Part shown: piece by piece, positions 1-9,468 of the stretch
Layout: every line of letters begins with the position of its first letter
Numbering within the stretch: position 1 is the stretch's first letter
NCBI GenBank assembly: GCA_964386535.1
Contig: CAYLRY010000010.1
Span: 1 to 64,000, forward strand
Length of the DNA stretch: 64,000 nucleotides
Source of the DNA: CAYLRY01 sp964386535
GTDB taxonomy: Bacteria; Chloroflexota; Dehalococcoidia; Dehalococcoidales; UBA3254
Direction: 5' to 3'
Position numbers and translations under genes: made by a program
Notes under the pieces: generated by a model
Database searches by the model: none
What the model was told of the DNA's origin: nothing
What the model saw: only the letters and a program-made list of their open reading frames with translations

Positions 1-598
1 AACCTCTCTTTTTGTTTTAGTGTACCTTACCCACTCAGTTTGAGAAAGAGCCCTAATAATTGAAACAATTCGTTCCATAATATTAGATATCATATTAGTA
101 ATTCTTCTTCTTGTCAATAATACAGACAACCCTTGATTCACCATCAAATGAAGCTAAACAAGCCTGAATATTTTCACCATATTGGTGCAAAAATATCGTG
201 CCTGTTTGAGACTACTTGATGGCGGATTTTGGCAACTATGTTAATGATTTCAGGTAAAACCTGTAACTACAACGATTTTTAACTCATTAAGAAGGTGGTG
301 AGTGTGTTATTAACCATCGTATATAATAAAATAATGAAATAACTAATATCATTTTCAGCCATAATCTTGACAATATATGGTATAATTAATTATTCACGAA
401 AATATAATTCCAAGATTTTCACACTATAAGGTGTTTTCAAAAAGACTGTGTTTATTTCTGATATTAAACATTTTATGAACTGACCTATTTTATATACAAG
501 CTAACAAGAACTCCAGGAGAATTTGAGTGTTCAAGAGAAACAATAGTTATTTTAAGGAGTCAACTAGATACCTAGCGGTTTGTGCCAATATATAAGTT
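1..598. other. AT-rich stretch without a recognisable gene
   Basis: No open frame of useful length with a ribosome binding site is visible on either strand. The stretch is AT-rich and full of stops. Because it directly precedes the remains of a flavin oxidoreductase gene, it may hold the more decayed 5' part of that gene, but I could not align it. Confidence 0.5.
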
Positions 599-830
599 GT
601 GGTCGAAGGCAATAGGACAGATGTTTTGAGTATTGGAGTGCAGGATACCGGACGATTCATAGGGGAATATACCCTTACCAGAAACGATAAATAATCCGCA
701 CGAACATTTGAATATTACATTGAATTATAACTTCTCAACTGGCCCGACATACAGGTAGAAGACGAAAATAGCGGACTGTTGATGCCTCCTGCCTACAGCA
801 GCCACGGTGACAAAACCCGGAGTAAAACGA
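599..830 (+). pseudogene. Remnant of a FAD-dependent oxidoreductase gene
   Basis: Translating in the frame starting at 599 gives a peptide with SIGVQDTGRFIGEYTLTR (629-682), which lines up with SVGPQDSRRIIGEYVLTR in the intact flavoprotein at 5537-7111. After a stop (TAA 692-694, where the intact gene has Tyr) and another (TAA 728-730), the same frame resumes with WPDIQVEDENSG near 740-775, matching WPDVPYTEDSGW. The number of codons between the two matching blocks is identical in both copies, so this is a true relic rather than chance. Upstream and downstream parts are not alignable by eye. It is a dead paralogue, not a fragment created by the window edge. Confidence 0.8.
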
Positions 831-1289
831 AAGTAGCTTTTGACCACTATTTTCAAGGTTCATTTGAAGGCGTATCAATAAAGTCAAAATTTACTGAGTA
901 AACTACGCTTTTCAGGGAAAAACCTGGTTAATATAGGTAAGCAAAACTATATGGCAGATCACCAAGACATTATTGATATAATTCGAGTAACCGGTACCAA
1001 TTTTTTGAATTAACACATATGTTAGCAGAAATGCGTGTCCTGCCGGAAACGAGTATGTATTTCAGGAATCCGGTTTGTCATCGGATGTTTACCTCAAACC
1101 ACACCATTTTCCTTGAGGTAGTTGAAAAAGGTGGAAGTAATCAATATTAAAACCTATGAGCATAATTTGATAATCGAATAACTTTGAGATGACTATAAAA
1201 CGGGCTGCTTAATAGAAAAATTCAATTTTTTATATAATAAATCTTATAAATAAATAATATATACAATTTTTTGAAGGAGGATAATATGC
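831..1289. other. AT-rich gap, possibly more gene debris
   Basis: A 43-codon open stretch (1019-1150) with no recognisable domain continues in the frame of the upstream pseudogene and may be further debris, although I cannot align it to the intact oxidoreductase. The end of the gap holds the ribosome binding site GGAGG at 1276-1280 for the cupin gene. The ATG at 1286 hits a stop after two codons, so 1290 is the usable start. Confidence 0.4.
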
Positions 1290-1805
1290 ATGGCTGAAAC
1301 AAAATATGGGAAATTTATCTTATACACTCGGCCGGGAAAAGAAAAAAAGGGTCTTCCCGATATAGTAGCGCAGATCGACAGTGGTATGATGCCCAGGAGC
1401 CAGCATTTCCTGGCCCACAGGATTTCTCCGTGGTATATTCCCAGGCAGCATAGCCCACACATACATAAAGATGCAGAAATGCTGGTAATGCTGGGTACCG
1501 ATCCTAACGACCCCTGGAATCTGGGAGCAGAGATACACCTTTGTATGGGGCAAGAACTGGAAAAACATGTGATTACAGAATCATGCCTGGTGTTTATTCC
1601 CCCCAGTTTTATTCACTGCCCTATCAGCTATCAGCACGTTACCAGACCTTTCATTTTTATCCAGGTGCAATACGGGCCTAAAATGACTGAATTCCCCTGT
1701 AAAGGTCTTATTCCCCAGAACGAATTCGCTGAAATGGTGTCTTTCAGTGTCGATGGTACACAAAAAGGGATGTCCGGTTCAACCTGGAGGTCCAGCGCTG
1801 AGTAA
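1290..1805 (+). CDS. Small cupin-fold protein
   Basis: A 171-residue single-domain protein. The motif HIHKDAE (His57, His59, Glu63) followed about 45 residues later by a conserved-looking His109 in FIPPSFIHCP matches the two metal-binding motifs of the cupin superfamily (HxH, 3-4 residues, E, then a later H). The substrate cannot be read from the sequence; similar small cupins are sensors, isomerases or dioxygenases of catabolic loci. The start ATG at 1290 has a strong GAAGGAGG about 9 bases upstream. It lies before a solute-binding protein and two flavoproteins on the same strand but is separated by about 330 bases, so co-transcription is uncertain. Confidence 0.6.
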   Translation: MAETKYGKFILYTRPGKEKKGLPDIVAQIDSGMMPRSQHFLAHRISPWYIPRQHSPHIHKDAEMLVMLGTDPNDPWNLGAEIHLCMGQELEKHVITESCLVFIPPSFIHCPISYQHVTRPFIFIQVQYGPKMTEFPCKGLIPQNEFAEMVSFSVDGTQKGMSGSTWRSSAE

Positions 1806-2134
1806 CTGTATAATAAACGACCATTTTCATCTCCTTAGCGTTATAAGCGTTTATGTACCTGTGTTGAATCGTCTAATTACTATTCTTTAAAGAGTTAATA
1901 TCTTCGAATATAAGACTCTGATACTAAATAAAATGCTAATATATTTAAAAAACAGCTACATCATGGCGAAACCAAGGAGAAAAGAAAATGGTCAAAGTCA
2001 ACCAATTCACTTGTAATGAAGCTCTCTAGTCTGGAAGAAGCAAAATAAAGAAAATTAGAAGACTGATACAAGCTGATCATGATCCATGTAATTATCTTAA
2101 ACTTTATGTATAGGTTTTGATAGGAGGAAAAGAA
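1806..2134. other. Intergenic gap before the solute-binding protein
   Basis: No gene is supported here. A 13-codon ATG frame (1988-2029) stands behind an AGGAG-like site but ends at once and could be debris. The right end contains the AGGAGG (2122-2127) that defines the TTG start of the next gene. The sequence is AT-rich like the left end of the window. Confidence 0.4.
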
Positions 2135-3820
2135 TTGAATAACTGGTTTATTTTAGTTATTTTGGTACTAACGGTATGTATCATTTCATTAGCTTGTACA
2201 TCCCCAGAATCTTCTACAACCGCCAACACCGCTTTAACAGGCACTACATCAAAGCCAGTTACCACTACCACAGCAGCTAATGTTCCCGCTATTCCAGCAT
2301 CAACTACAATTAAACTTCCGGCTACTACCACCCCCATAGCGTCTACTGCTCCTTCTGCGACAGTCCCGCAGGGCAGATATGGCGGAGTATTCAGGCAACT
2401 GGAAGCATCCGGCCCTAGTAATATTGGAGATCCGGCCGTAATACCCGGAATCCCCACTTTTTACCGCGTATCCGCCGAAAGCCTTTTCTATGTTGAAAAA
2501 GACGGAGTTCCTATACCGCGCCTGGCTACTTCCTGGGATTTTGATCCTGATGGCAAGTATGTCATTTTCCATCTCCGGAAAGGTGTGAAGTTCCAGGATG
2601 GTACCGACTTTAATGCCGAAGCTGTCAAATTCTGCCTGGAAAGAGGCATTAAAGGACAAGCGCCAGGCTTAAAACCAGTAACCTCTGTGGATGTCATTGA
2701 TGAATATACGGTCAAGGTTAACTGGCCAACCTTTGATTATTCAGTCTGGGATACTTTGGGCGCCCAAAAAAGTCCATCATGGATTGTGTCTCCTACATCT
2801 ATCAAGACACATGATAAAGACTGGCCTCTAATGAATATAATCGGCACCGGCCCATTCACATTTATCAGTTATCAACGTGATGTCAATATGAAATTTGAGA
2901 AATTCAAGGACTACTGGCAAAAAGGTTTACCCTATCTGGATAAAGTCGAAATGCTCTTTGTAGCAGACCAAACTACTTCTCTACTTGCTTTCAAATCAGG
3001 TGCTGCGGAGATGATGCGTTCACTTACTATTGCCAGTGCTAATGACCTGAAGAGAGATGGCAGTTCGATAATTGTGGAGACTCCGGGTAACTCTGTATTC
3101 ATTGCTTTTTCTAGCAAAAATCTTGATTCCCCCTTTTCAAAACTAAAAGTCCGTCAGGCACTGATTCATGCGGTAGACTCCAAAGCTCTGGCCCAGGGGA
3201 TTGGCGGGGGTTACTATCTTCCTAGTAATCAAGTTTTCCCACCCTGGAACTGGGGCAGCAATGCTAACATTAAAGGATACCCCTATAATCCGGCGAAAGC
3301 TAAACAACTTCTGGCTGAAGCGGGATATCCCAATGGTTTTAAAACTTCAATATACATGCAGACCGGAAGGGACCAGCCGGATATGGTGGTAGCAGTACAG
3401 GCTTACCTAAAGGCGGTTGGAGTTGAAGCCGAGATAAAGGCTCAAACAGCACCGGCTATTGCAGCCATGATGAGCAACACAGGATGGGAAGGCCTGATGG
3501 TTGGTCAGATGTTGAGCTTGATTGGAGGTGATCCTGGGGCAACCATGCAGGGTATGGGGTTCGTAACCAGGGGCACTTACTTCTATAGTGTAATGCGTAC
3601 AGACGATACAATTAACCTGCTTAACCAGGCTAATAGCATAACCGACCGTCATAAAAGGGAATCATTTCTAAAGGAAATGAGCAGATTAATAATAGACGAG
3701 TATGCCTTGATTCTACCGATCTATTATACTCAAAGCCTTACTGCTGTCCAGCCGTATGTGCGTGACATAGGTATTGAAGAATTCGGCTATACTTATGATA
3801 AAGCGTGGTTTCAGAAGTAA
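2135..3820 (+). CDS. ABC transporter solute-binding lipoprotein, family 5 (peptide/nickel type)
   Basis: Extracytoplasmic receptor of a DppA/OppA-type uptake system. I choose the TTG at 2135 because AGGAGG sits 7 bases upstream; an upstream TTG at 2117 would place this site inside the gene. The N-terminus is a hydrophobic segment ending in a lipobox with Cys21 (SLAC), then a Thr/Ala/Pro-rich linker of about 50 residues. The rest is an SBP_bac_5 domain: PRLATSWDFDPDGKYVIFHL and FHLRKGVKFQDGTDFNAEAV are typical of the family, as is KVRQALIHAVDSKAL. No permease or ATPase lies next to it; the only Dpp-type permease in the window is at 36344-37300. The ligand is unknown. The two flavoproteins downstream suggest a role in import of the compound they oxidise or reduce. 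Confidence 0.85.
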   Translation: MNNWFILVILVLTVCIISLACTSPESSTTANTALTGTTSKPVTTTTAANVPAIPASTTIKLPATTTPIASTAPSATVPQGRYGGVFRQLEASGPSNIGDPAVIPGIPTFYRVSAESLFYVEKDGVPIPRLATSWDFDPDGKYVIFHLRKGVKFQDGTDFNAEAVKFCLERGIKGQAPGLKPVTSVDVIDEYTVKVNWPTFDYSVWDTLGAQKSPSWIVSPTSIKTHDKDWPLMNIIGTGPFTFISYQRDVNMKFEKFKDYWQKGLPYLDKVEMLFVADQTTSLLAFKSGAAEMMRSLTIASANDLKRDGSSIIVETPGNSVFIAFSSKNLDSPFSKLKVRQALIHAVDSKALAQGIGGGYYLPSNQVFPPWNWGSNANIKGYPYNPAKAKQLLAEAGYPNGFKTSIYMQTGRDQPDMVVAVQAYLKAVGVEAEIKAQTAPAIAAMMSNTGWEGLMVGQMLSLIGGDPGATMQGMGFVTRGTYFYSVMRTDDTINLLNQANSITDRHKRESFLKEMSRLIIDEYALILPIYYTQSLTAVQPYVRDIGIEEFGYTYDKAWFQK

Positions 3821-3891
3821 ACTATTTATGGGCACTCGAAAACACCGGGCGCTTTTCTTTTAGAATATACATATTAAAGGAGGATAAACCT

Positions 3892-5367
3892 TTGGATTCC
3901 GTCCAGGATACAGGCAAGGATACCGAACGAATCGATATAATCTGCATCGGTGCAGGCGGTACAGGCCTTTCAGCAGCCGTCGCCGCTGCTGAAAAAGGAG
4001 CCAAAGTACTCATCCTAGAGAAAGCTAACGCACCTGGCGGCAACTCAGCCAGAGCTGTAGGTTTTTTTGCTGCCGAGAGCCCCACCCAAAAGAGAATGAG
4101 GATCGATGCCCCCCGAGATTCCCTCTTTAAAATTGCTATGGAATATGCACATTGGCGGATTGATCCTAAAATCATCCGGGCTTTCATAGATAAATCAGGA
4201 GACACAGTGAGATGGCTGGAGGAAAAAGGACTTGAAATTGACCGTATTCCTGCTTTCTATCCTAATCAGGTGATGAGGACTGAGCATGATGCTAAAAATG
4301 GCGGCTCGGATGTGGTTAAAGTGCTGCTTAAAACATGCGAAGCCCTAGGAATTGAGATGATGCTCAACGCACATGTCAAAAAGATACTACTATCTTCTAC
4401 AGGAGTGGTCTCCGGAGTATTGACTGAAACAACCGAAAAACAGTTAAAATTGGCTGCAAAGACTGTTATTATAGCTACTGGTGGATATGCAGCTAATAAA
4501 AAACTATTAAAAAAATATACACCATGGTTTTCAGAAAACATACGCTACCGGGGGTTGCCGCATACTGGTGACGGATTGCTTATGGCTATGAGAATAGGAG
4601 CTGCCACCAATGGACTGGGACAATTAAGAATGCTGGGACCAATCTTTGATGGATCACGCAGGCATGTAGGCATTATATATAACCAGCCTCATACCATCTG
4701 GATAAACAAGAAGGGCGAGCGTTTCATCGACGAAACTATGGCTTTTAATCATTTTGAAAGTGTAAATGCCGTCATTCTTCAGCCAGAACAGGTTTCATAT
4801 ACTTTATTTGATGAGCTGATCAAGCATAACATAAGCGAGACTGGTCCAGTCCGTGTAGCACAGGAAGGGTTCTATGGGAAGACCGTGGACTTATCTGATC
4901 TGGACGTTGAACTACGGAAAGAAATGGATGAGGGTAATTTGCTAATATCCGACACATGGGATGACATCGCCAAATGGATCGGCGCCAGTCCAAAGAAATT
5001 GAGAAGAACTATAGAAGAATATAACACCGGATGCGATCATGGCTATGATGCCCAAATGGCCAAAGACCGTAGATATCTTTTTCCTTTACGTACACCTCCC
5101 TTCTATGCCATGAGAGGGCATCCGTCCATAACGACCACCCAGGGCGGGATCAAGATCAACCAGCATATGCAAGTGCTTAACGATAAAGGTGATCCGATTC
5201 CAGGGCTTTATGCCGGCGGTGATGCCACCGGTGGCTGGGAATCAGATACATATAATGTGCACCTTTCCGGAAGCGGGCTGGGATTTGCTCTTAACTCCGG
5301 GCGAATTGCAGGTGAAAATGCCGCTGTTTATATTTTTAATCGAAAATGTGAAAATCAGGAGAAATGA
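3892..5367 (+). CDS. FAD-dependent oxidoreductase, fumarate reductase/ketosteroid dehydrogenase type
   Basis: About 491 residues with an N-terminal dinucleotide fold: IGAGGTGLSAAVAAAEKG, then EKANAPGGNSA for the FAD ribose/pyrophosphate. The C-terminus has the family block GGIKINQHMQVL, then PIPGLYAGGDATGG and SGRIAGENAA. This is FAD_binding_2, the fold of flavocytochrome c fumarate reductases, 3-ketosteroid dehydrogenases and urocanate-type reductases. No haem or iron-sulfur motif and no signal peptide is seen, so it should be a soluble enzyme. The TTG at 3892 is preferred over in-frame codons from 3805 because AAGGAGG (3877-3883) precedes it by 8 bases and 3805 would overlap the upstream gene. 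It follows the solute-binding protein closely and is probably in one transcript with it. The substrate is not deducible. Confidence 0.85.
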   Translation: MDSVQDTGKDTERIDIICIGAGGTGLSAAVAAAEKGAKVLILEKANAPGGNSARAVGFFAAESPTQKRMRIDAPRDSLFKIAMEYAHWRIDPKIIRAFIDKSGDTVRWLEEKGLEIDRIPAFYPNQVMRTEHDAKNGGSDVVKVLLKTCEALGIEMMLNAHVKKILLSSTGVVSGVLTETTEKQLKLAAKTVIIATGGYAANKKLLKKYTPWFSENIRYRGLPHTGDGLLMAMRIGAATNGLGQLRMLGPIFDGSRRHVGIIYNQPHTIWINKKGERFIDETMAFNHFESVNAVILQPEQVSYTLFDELIKHNISETGPVRVAQEGFYGKTVDLSDLDVELRKEMDEGNLLISDTWDDIAKWIGASPKKLRRTIEEYNTGCDHGYDAQMAKDRRYLFPLRTPPFYAMRGHPSITTTQGGIKINQHMQVLNDKGDPIPGLYAGGDATGGWESDTYNVHLSGSGLGFALNSGRIAGENAAVYIFNRKCENQEK

Positions 5368-5536
5368 AATTGTATAGATTCAGCCAGTCCTATATGATAA
5401 ACTTGATGCTTAAATTGCTCTATTAAAATATCCTTTAATGCTTGCATTGGACAGGTTATATTCGAAAGGCATCATCCGTTAGCTTCAGGATTTGAATAGG
5501 ATATTATAAATCAAAAATTTAAACAGGAGGATCATC

Positions 5537-7111
5537 ATGTCTGATAACAGGGAATTTGTCAGAGAGCCGGAACGCAGGATACCGGTATATAAAAGAGTGG
5601 GCGTTCTGGTCTGCGGCAGCGGTTCCGGAGGATTACCGGCAGCGGTATGCGCTGCCAGAAACGGGGCAGATGTTATGCTTATAGAACGCCAGTCCTTCCT
5701 GGGTGGAGAGTCCACAGTAGCCTATCAAAACTGGTTTGGAGGACCTACAGATATTTTGACCGGTTTCGCTGACGAATACGCTAAAAAGCTGGATGAACGG
5801 GGAGCAGCTAAACTGCTGGACCCTTATAAAACCCAGACAGCAGCTACAGGCATCAAGCCTCTGACCTATCATATTGCCATTGAACCGGAGGAATGGAAAT
5901 ATTTGGCCTGGGATGTACTGGAGGAAGCCGGGGTAAAAATTCTGACCAATACTTCAGCAGTGGATGCCATCGTAGAAAATAATCTTGTCAAGGGCGTTAT
6001 CATTGAAAATAAAACCGGTCGACAGGCTATAATGGCTGATGTGGTTATTGATGCCACCGGAGATGCCGATATCGCTACCCGGGCTGGAGCCCCTATTGAC
6101 AAATTGCATAAAGGCGGCTACCTGATCGCCATGATTCCAGGATTTCGTCTGGGAGGCTTAAATTATGCAAAAATTGCTGAATATGCCCGCCAGCACCCGG
6201 AAGATTTCCGGCCTGGCGGGGGGGTGCCTCCCGGCGATTTCGATGGGGAAAACATGGCCTCAGTCCAGGGTCTGACAGGCTGGTTTTCTCTGATCGAGGA
6301 AGGTAAAAAAAGTGGGGAGTTCCCGGCTGATTTACCCAGCATTAATCTACAAATGAACCCCACTCATATTAAACGGGGCATGGCCTATGTAGTGGGATCA
6401 CACCTGAGTGCATTCAAGAAAGACGGGCCGCGTTTCCCCTGGATAGCTGAGGATGTTACCAGGGTGGAAATCGAGGGAAGAAAGCGGGCTAAAAAACTGG
6501 TATACTTCCTGCAAAAAAGGGTACCGGGATTCGAGTCCTGTTATCTGCTGGATGTATCTACCAGCGTCGGACCCCAGGATTCCAGGCGGATCATCGGAGA
6601 ATATGTCTTAACCCGTAAAGATGAATATGAAGGCCGTGTTTTTGATGATACCATTGCCCTTCTCACTATCACCTGGCCGGATGTCCCGTACACAGAGGAT
6701 TCAGGATGGGGTATGCATCCACCGGTAGAAGAGATGGACGAATCCTGGCGTGCACCTCTGAACGGACCCCGATTTCAGACCACTTTTGGAGTACCTTACC
6801 GCTGCCTGATTCCCAGAGGCTATGATGGTATTCTGGTGGCAGGACAGACTATTTCCATGACTTACATGGCGCATGAACCGGGGCCCTGCCGGGGTATGAT
6901 ACCCTGTATGCACTGGGGTCAGGCCGCTGGTACGGCGGCCGCTATAGCCTGTAAACAGGGAATCTCTCCCAGACAGGTTGATGCCGCCTTACTTAGAAAA
7001 ACCCTGGAAAGTCAGGGTGTGAATCTGCGCAAAGAGGCCATTGATCTTTCAGATGTACTTAAGAGGTTTGAGGTACCGGGCAGTAAAGTGTACCTCAGCC
7101 ATAGGGCCTAG
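5537..7111 (+). CDS. FAD-dependent oxidoreductase, FAD_oxidored family
   Basis: 524 residues. The nucleotide-binding glycine motif CGSGSGGLPAAVCAARNG lies near residues 26-43, followed by ERQSFLGGEST. The C-terminal GYDGILVAGQTIS block and CRGMIPCMHWGQAAG are typical of PF12831 proteins (relatives of HdrA and of glucose-inhibited-division-like flavoproteins). No CxxC-type iron-sulfur motifs are visible, unlike HdrA. AGGAGG sits 6-7 bases before the ATG. It lies 170 bases after another flavoprotein on the same strand and ends in a clear terminator. A decayed paralogue lies at 599-830, so this gene family has been duplicated locally. The reaction is unknown. Confidence 0.8.
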   Translation: MSDNREFVREPERRIPVYKRVGVLVCGSGSGGLPAAVCAARNGADVMLIERQSFLGGESTVAYQNWFGGPTDILTGFADEYAKKLDERGAAKLLDPYKTQTAATGIKPLTYHIAIEPEEWKYLAWDVLEEAGVKILTNTSAVDAIVENNLVKGVIIENKTGRQAIMADVVIDATGDADIATRAGAPIDKLHKGGYLIAMIPGFRLGGLNYAKIAEYARQHPEDFRPGGGVPPGDFDGENMASVQGLTGWFSLIEEGKKSGEFPADLPSINLQMNPTHIKRGMAYVVGSHLSAFKKDGPRFPWIAEDVTRVEIEGRKRAKKLVYFLQKRVPGFESCYLLDVSTSVGPQDSRRIIGEYVLTRKDEYEGRVFDDTIALLTITWPDVPYTEDSGWGMHPPVEEMDESWRAPLNGPRFQTTFGVPYRCLIPRGYDGILVAGQTISMTYMAHEPGPCRGMIPCMHWGQAAGTAAAIACKQGISPRQVDAALLRKTLESQGVNLRKEAIDLSDVLKRFEVPGSKVYLSHRA

Positions 7112-7168
7112 TAAACCGCTCTTAATTACAGCTAACATTGACTTTGTGGCTTTATTGTTAGAGAATGA

Positions 7169-7211
7169 AACAGATTCGGGGCTGTTATATCCCGGATCTG
7201 TTCCGTTTTAT
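7169..7211 (+). terminator. Rho-independent terminator after the flavoprotein operon
   Basis: AACAGATTCGGG (7169-7180) pairs with CCCGGATCTGTT (7191-7202), 12 pairs with one G-U, around a 10-base loop, followed by CCGTTTTATT. It lies about 58 bases after the stop of the FAD oxidoreductase. Confidence 0.8.
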
Positions 7212-7331
7212 TACATCTGGTCATAACGCCATATTCCTGATAAACATACTTCTATCTTGGCCAATTAAACACTTAGCGGTCCGCTGGAAACCTTGGTGCG
7301 ATGTTATTGATTGAATTTGAGGTGCAGGGTA

Positions 7332-7745
7332 ATGAAGACTGTAACTGAATACTTGTGGTTCAATACTAAGAAGCGCCGCGAGTTTATTAATATTACAGAG
7401 AAAGTTCGACAGGTGGTTGAGAACAGCGGAATCAAGGAAGGCTTTGTCCTGGTATCTGCAATGCATATTACCGCCGGTGTTTACGTCAATGATGCTGAGG
7501 ACGGGCTGATTGCAGATATAGAAGAGTGGTTGGAAAAACTGGCTCCTGCCCGGCCTGATTATAGGCACCACGCTACCGGTGAAACCAATGCGGATGCCCA
7601 TTTGAAAAGCCTGCTTATACATCATGAGGTAATAGTGCCTGTCACTCATGGACTTCTGGACTTTGGGCCATGGCAGCAGATCTACTATGCCGAATTTGAC
7701 GGACAGAGAAAAAAGCGGGTGGTTGTCAAATTAATGGGTGAATAA
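7332..7745 (+). CDS. YjbQ/UPF0047 family protein
   Basis: 137 residues, the usual length of this family. The motifs SAMHITAGVYVNDAEDGL, DIEEWLEKLAP, HHATGETNADAHLKSLL and GPWQQIYYAEFDGQRKKR follow the UPF0047 pattern, with conserved His residues and the FDGxRxR block. Members have been reported to show weak thiamine-phosphate-synthase activity, but the physiological role is unresolved, so I name only the family. The ATG at 7332 is chosen over the TTG at 7311 because GAGGTG (7319-7324) precedes it and the family normally begins with such a Lys-Thr-Val segment. It stands alone on the plus strand after a terminator. Confidence 0.88.
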   Translation: MKTVTEYLWFNTKKRREFINITEKVRQVVENSGIKEGFVLVSAMHITAGVYVNDAEDGLIADIEEWLEKLAPARPDYRHHATGETNADAHLKSLLIHHEVIVPVTHGLLDFGPWQQIYYAEFDGQRKKRVVVKLMGE

Positions 7746-7750
7746 ATGGC

Positions 7751-8335
7751 CTATTCGATAATAATATCCATGCTGTTGAGCAAGGAAATGACTTCAGGAT
7801 AAGAAAACCGTGTTTTCTTCAGAGTGTTATTTTTTACATCGATCAGATAATTTTTTGACCCTCTTAGATCAGCACCTGTGAGGTTGGTTTTAAAAAAACG
7901 GCTGCCTGTAAAATCAGTATTCCTGAAGTCCCCTTCAGTTAAATCAGCATCCGTAAAATCTACCTCTCGTGCTTCACAACCAATCACCTTAATTTTTGAC
8001 AAATTTATCAGCTTAAAGCTGGAATAGTTAATCTGGCACTCATGAAAAGCCAGTTCCCGGATTTCCTTGGCTGTGGTCCAATCAATTCCAATGGCCTTGC
8101 ATTTGGTAAAACCGGTTTCAATCCACCGGCAATCTGAAGGGATAACCGCACTTAATATGCATTCACTGAATTTACAATTGAGAAAACGGCACTTTTCCAG
8201 TTTGCAGTTTATAAAACTACAACTGCTGAATTCGCACTCCTCGAAGGATTTTGAGTTCAAGTTTTCGTTCGATAAGGAAATTTTGGCAAATCTTGCCTGG
8301 TAGTAGGTTTTTTCCGAGAACGATATAATGTTCAA
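7751..8335 (-). CDS. Pentapeptide-repeat protein
   Basis: 194 residues built of A(D/N)LxX-like pentapeptide repeats: Cys-rich ECEFSSCSFINCKLEKCRFL in the N-terminal third and ADLTEGDFRNTDFTGSRFF near residues 128-146. Such sequences fold as a right-handed quadrilateral beta-helix. Some members mimic DNA and bind gyrase, others are structural; nothing here identifies a partner. It lies 9 bases downstream of the M24-fold gene on the same strand and probably shares its transcript. It converges on the YjbQ-family gene with only 5 bases between them. Confidence 0.8.
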   Translation of the reverse strand: MNIISFSEKTYYQARFAKISLSNENLNSKSFEECEFSSCSFINCKLEKCRFLNCKFSECILSAVIPSDCRWIETGFTKCKAIGIDWTTAKEIRELAFHECQINYSSFKLINLSKIKVIGCEAREVDFTDADLTEGDFRNTDFTGSRFFKTNLTGADLRGSKNYLIDVKNNTLKKTRFSYPEVISLLNSMDIIIE

Positions 8336-8344
8336 GTTTACCCC

Positions 8345-9451
8345 TTAAGACAGGCCCAGCTCTACTTTGCTGAATCTCTCGCATCCTGTCTCAGTGATCA
8401 GGTAGGTATAACCCATACCACAGCCCTCTCCCCCGATCTCAGTCATAATACTGGGATGGACAGCCAGGGTCATCCCCGGCTTAAGCACCGTGGTATTGGA
8501 TTCGGTGATCGACCAAAAATCCAGAGCATCCAAACCAATGGCATGTCCAGGGCGGAGAGGCGAAATAAAACCGTTTTGGCGAACCGTATTAATCAGGGCA
8601 TGGTATAGTTCAGATACTCTGGTGCCCGGCCGCAAGATGTCCATAGCTGCCTGGTTGGCTTTTCCCCAGACTCTCACCATTTTTTGAATCCCGGTCGGAT
8701 AGTCCCACACCGGCAAAGTCACAGGCAGTTGAGCATAATATCCTTCAAAAGCCGGAGTAATTTCCATAAAAAGGGTATTTTTCTGTTTTAATCTCTCCCC
8801 CGTCGGCCAGTAGGTCATATTCATCCTGGAGCCTTCAGCATCAATCAAATCAAACGAATATTCGCAACCATATTCATAGATTATCCTCTTTACTTCTCCA
8901 TATATTTCAAAATCTGTTTGTCCCGGATGAATAAAGTCTTTTAAAGTATAATAAACAGCATCAGCAACTCCAGCAGCAGTCCGCATTTTATCTAATTCTT
9001 CAGCACTCTTGATCATACGTACCTGTTCCATTAAACCGCCAGCATCCAACCACCTGTTCTGAAAATTATTCATTATTCCCAGGTACATGGGCACGGAAAT
9101 GCAGGACATGCCTGCTATACCCAGTTTGCCGTTATCAACAAAACCGGGCAACTCCTTTTTGACCCAGCCTGTTGGATCAGATGTTTCTCTCAATTCCAGC
9201 AGATCAAAAGCCTCCAGCATCTTCCTTATTTTCGGTGAAAAGGATTGATTGGGCGCCACCAGATAGATTGGACTCCCTTCCCTGGGAAACAAGCAGCAAC
9301 CTCCCCTACCATAGCCGGTCAAATAGCGGATATTGCCCCGGTTAAAATCATCAGACAGTCCCACCACCAGGAGGCAATCCATATCTTCCTTTTCCATCAA
9401 TTCCCGTATGGCGGCATACCGCCTTTTAAATTCCTGATGAGAAATGCTCAA
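8345..9451 (-). CDS. M24 / creatinase-fold protein with altered metal site
   Basis: 368 residues, the length of aminopeptidase P/creatinase proteins: N-terminal creatinase domain (about 10-135) and C-terminal pita-bread domain (about 145-360). The His of GHAIGLD is kept. The first Asp is Glu (FMEITP), the second Asp is missing (GYYAQLPVT where the family has GYxxDxTR), the EPG glutamate is His (AVHPSIM), and the final Glu is Gly (GCGMGYTYL). At least three of five metal ligands are lost, so ordinary metallopeptidase activity is unlikely. Creatinase and DddP-type lyases show that this fold can do other chemistry. The gene is followed by the pentapeptide protein and preceded by an SDR, so it probably belongs to a catabolic operon on the minus strand. 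Confidence 0.75.
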   Translation of the reverse strand: MSISHQEFKRRYAAIRELMEKEDMDCLLVVGLSDDFNRGNIRYLTGYGRGGCCLFPREGSPIYLVAPNQSFSPKIRKMLEAFDLLELRETSDPTGWVKKELPGFVDNGKLGIAGMSCISVPMYLGIMNNFQNRWLDAGGLMEQVRMIKSAEELDKMRTAAGVADAVYYTLKDFIHPGQTDFEIYGEVKRIIYEYGCEYSFDLIDAEGSRMNMTYWPTGERLKQKNTLFMEITPAFEGYYAQLPVTLPVWDYPTGIQKMVRVWGKANQAAMDILRPGTRVSELYHALINTVRQNGFISPLRPGHAIGLDALDFWSITESNTTVLKPGMTLAVHPSIMTEIGGEGCGMGYTYLITETGCERFSKVELGLS

Positions 9452-9468
9452 TTTTACCTCCCGGATTT

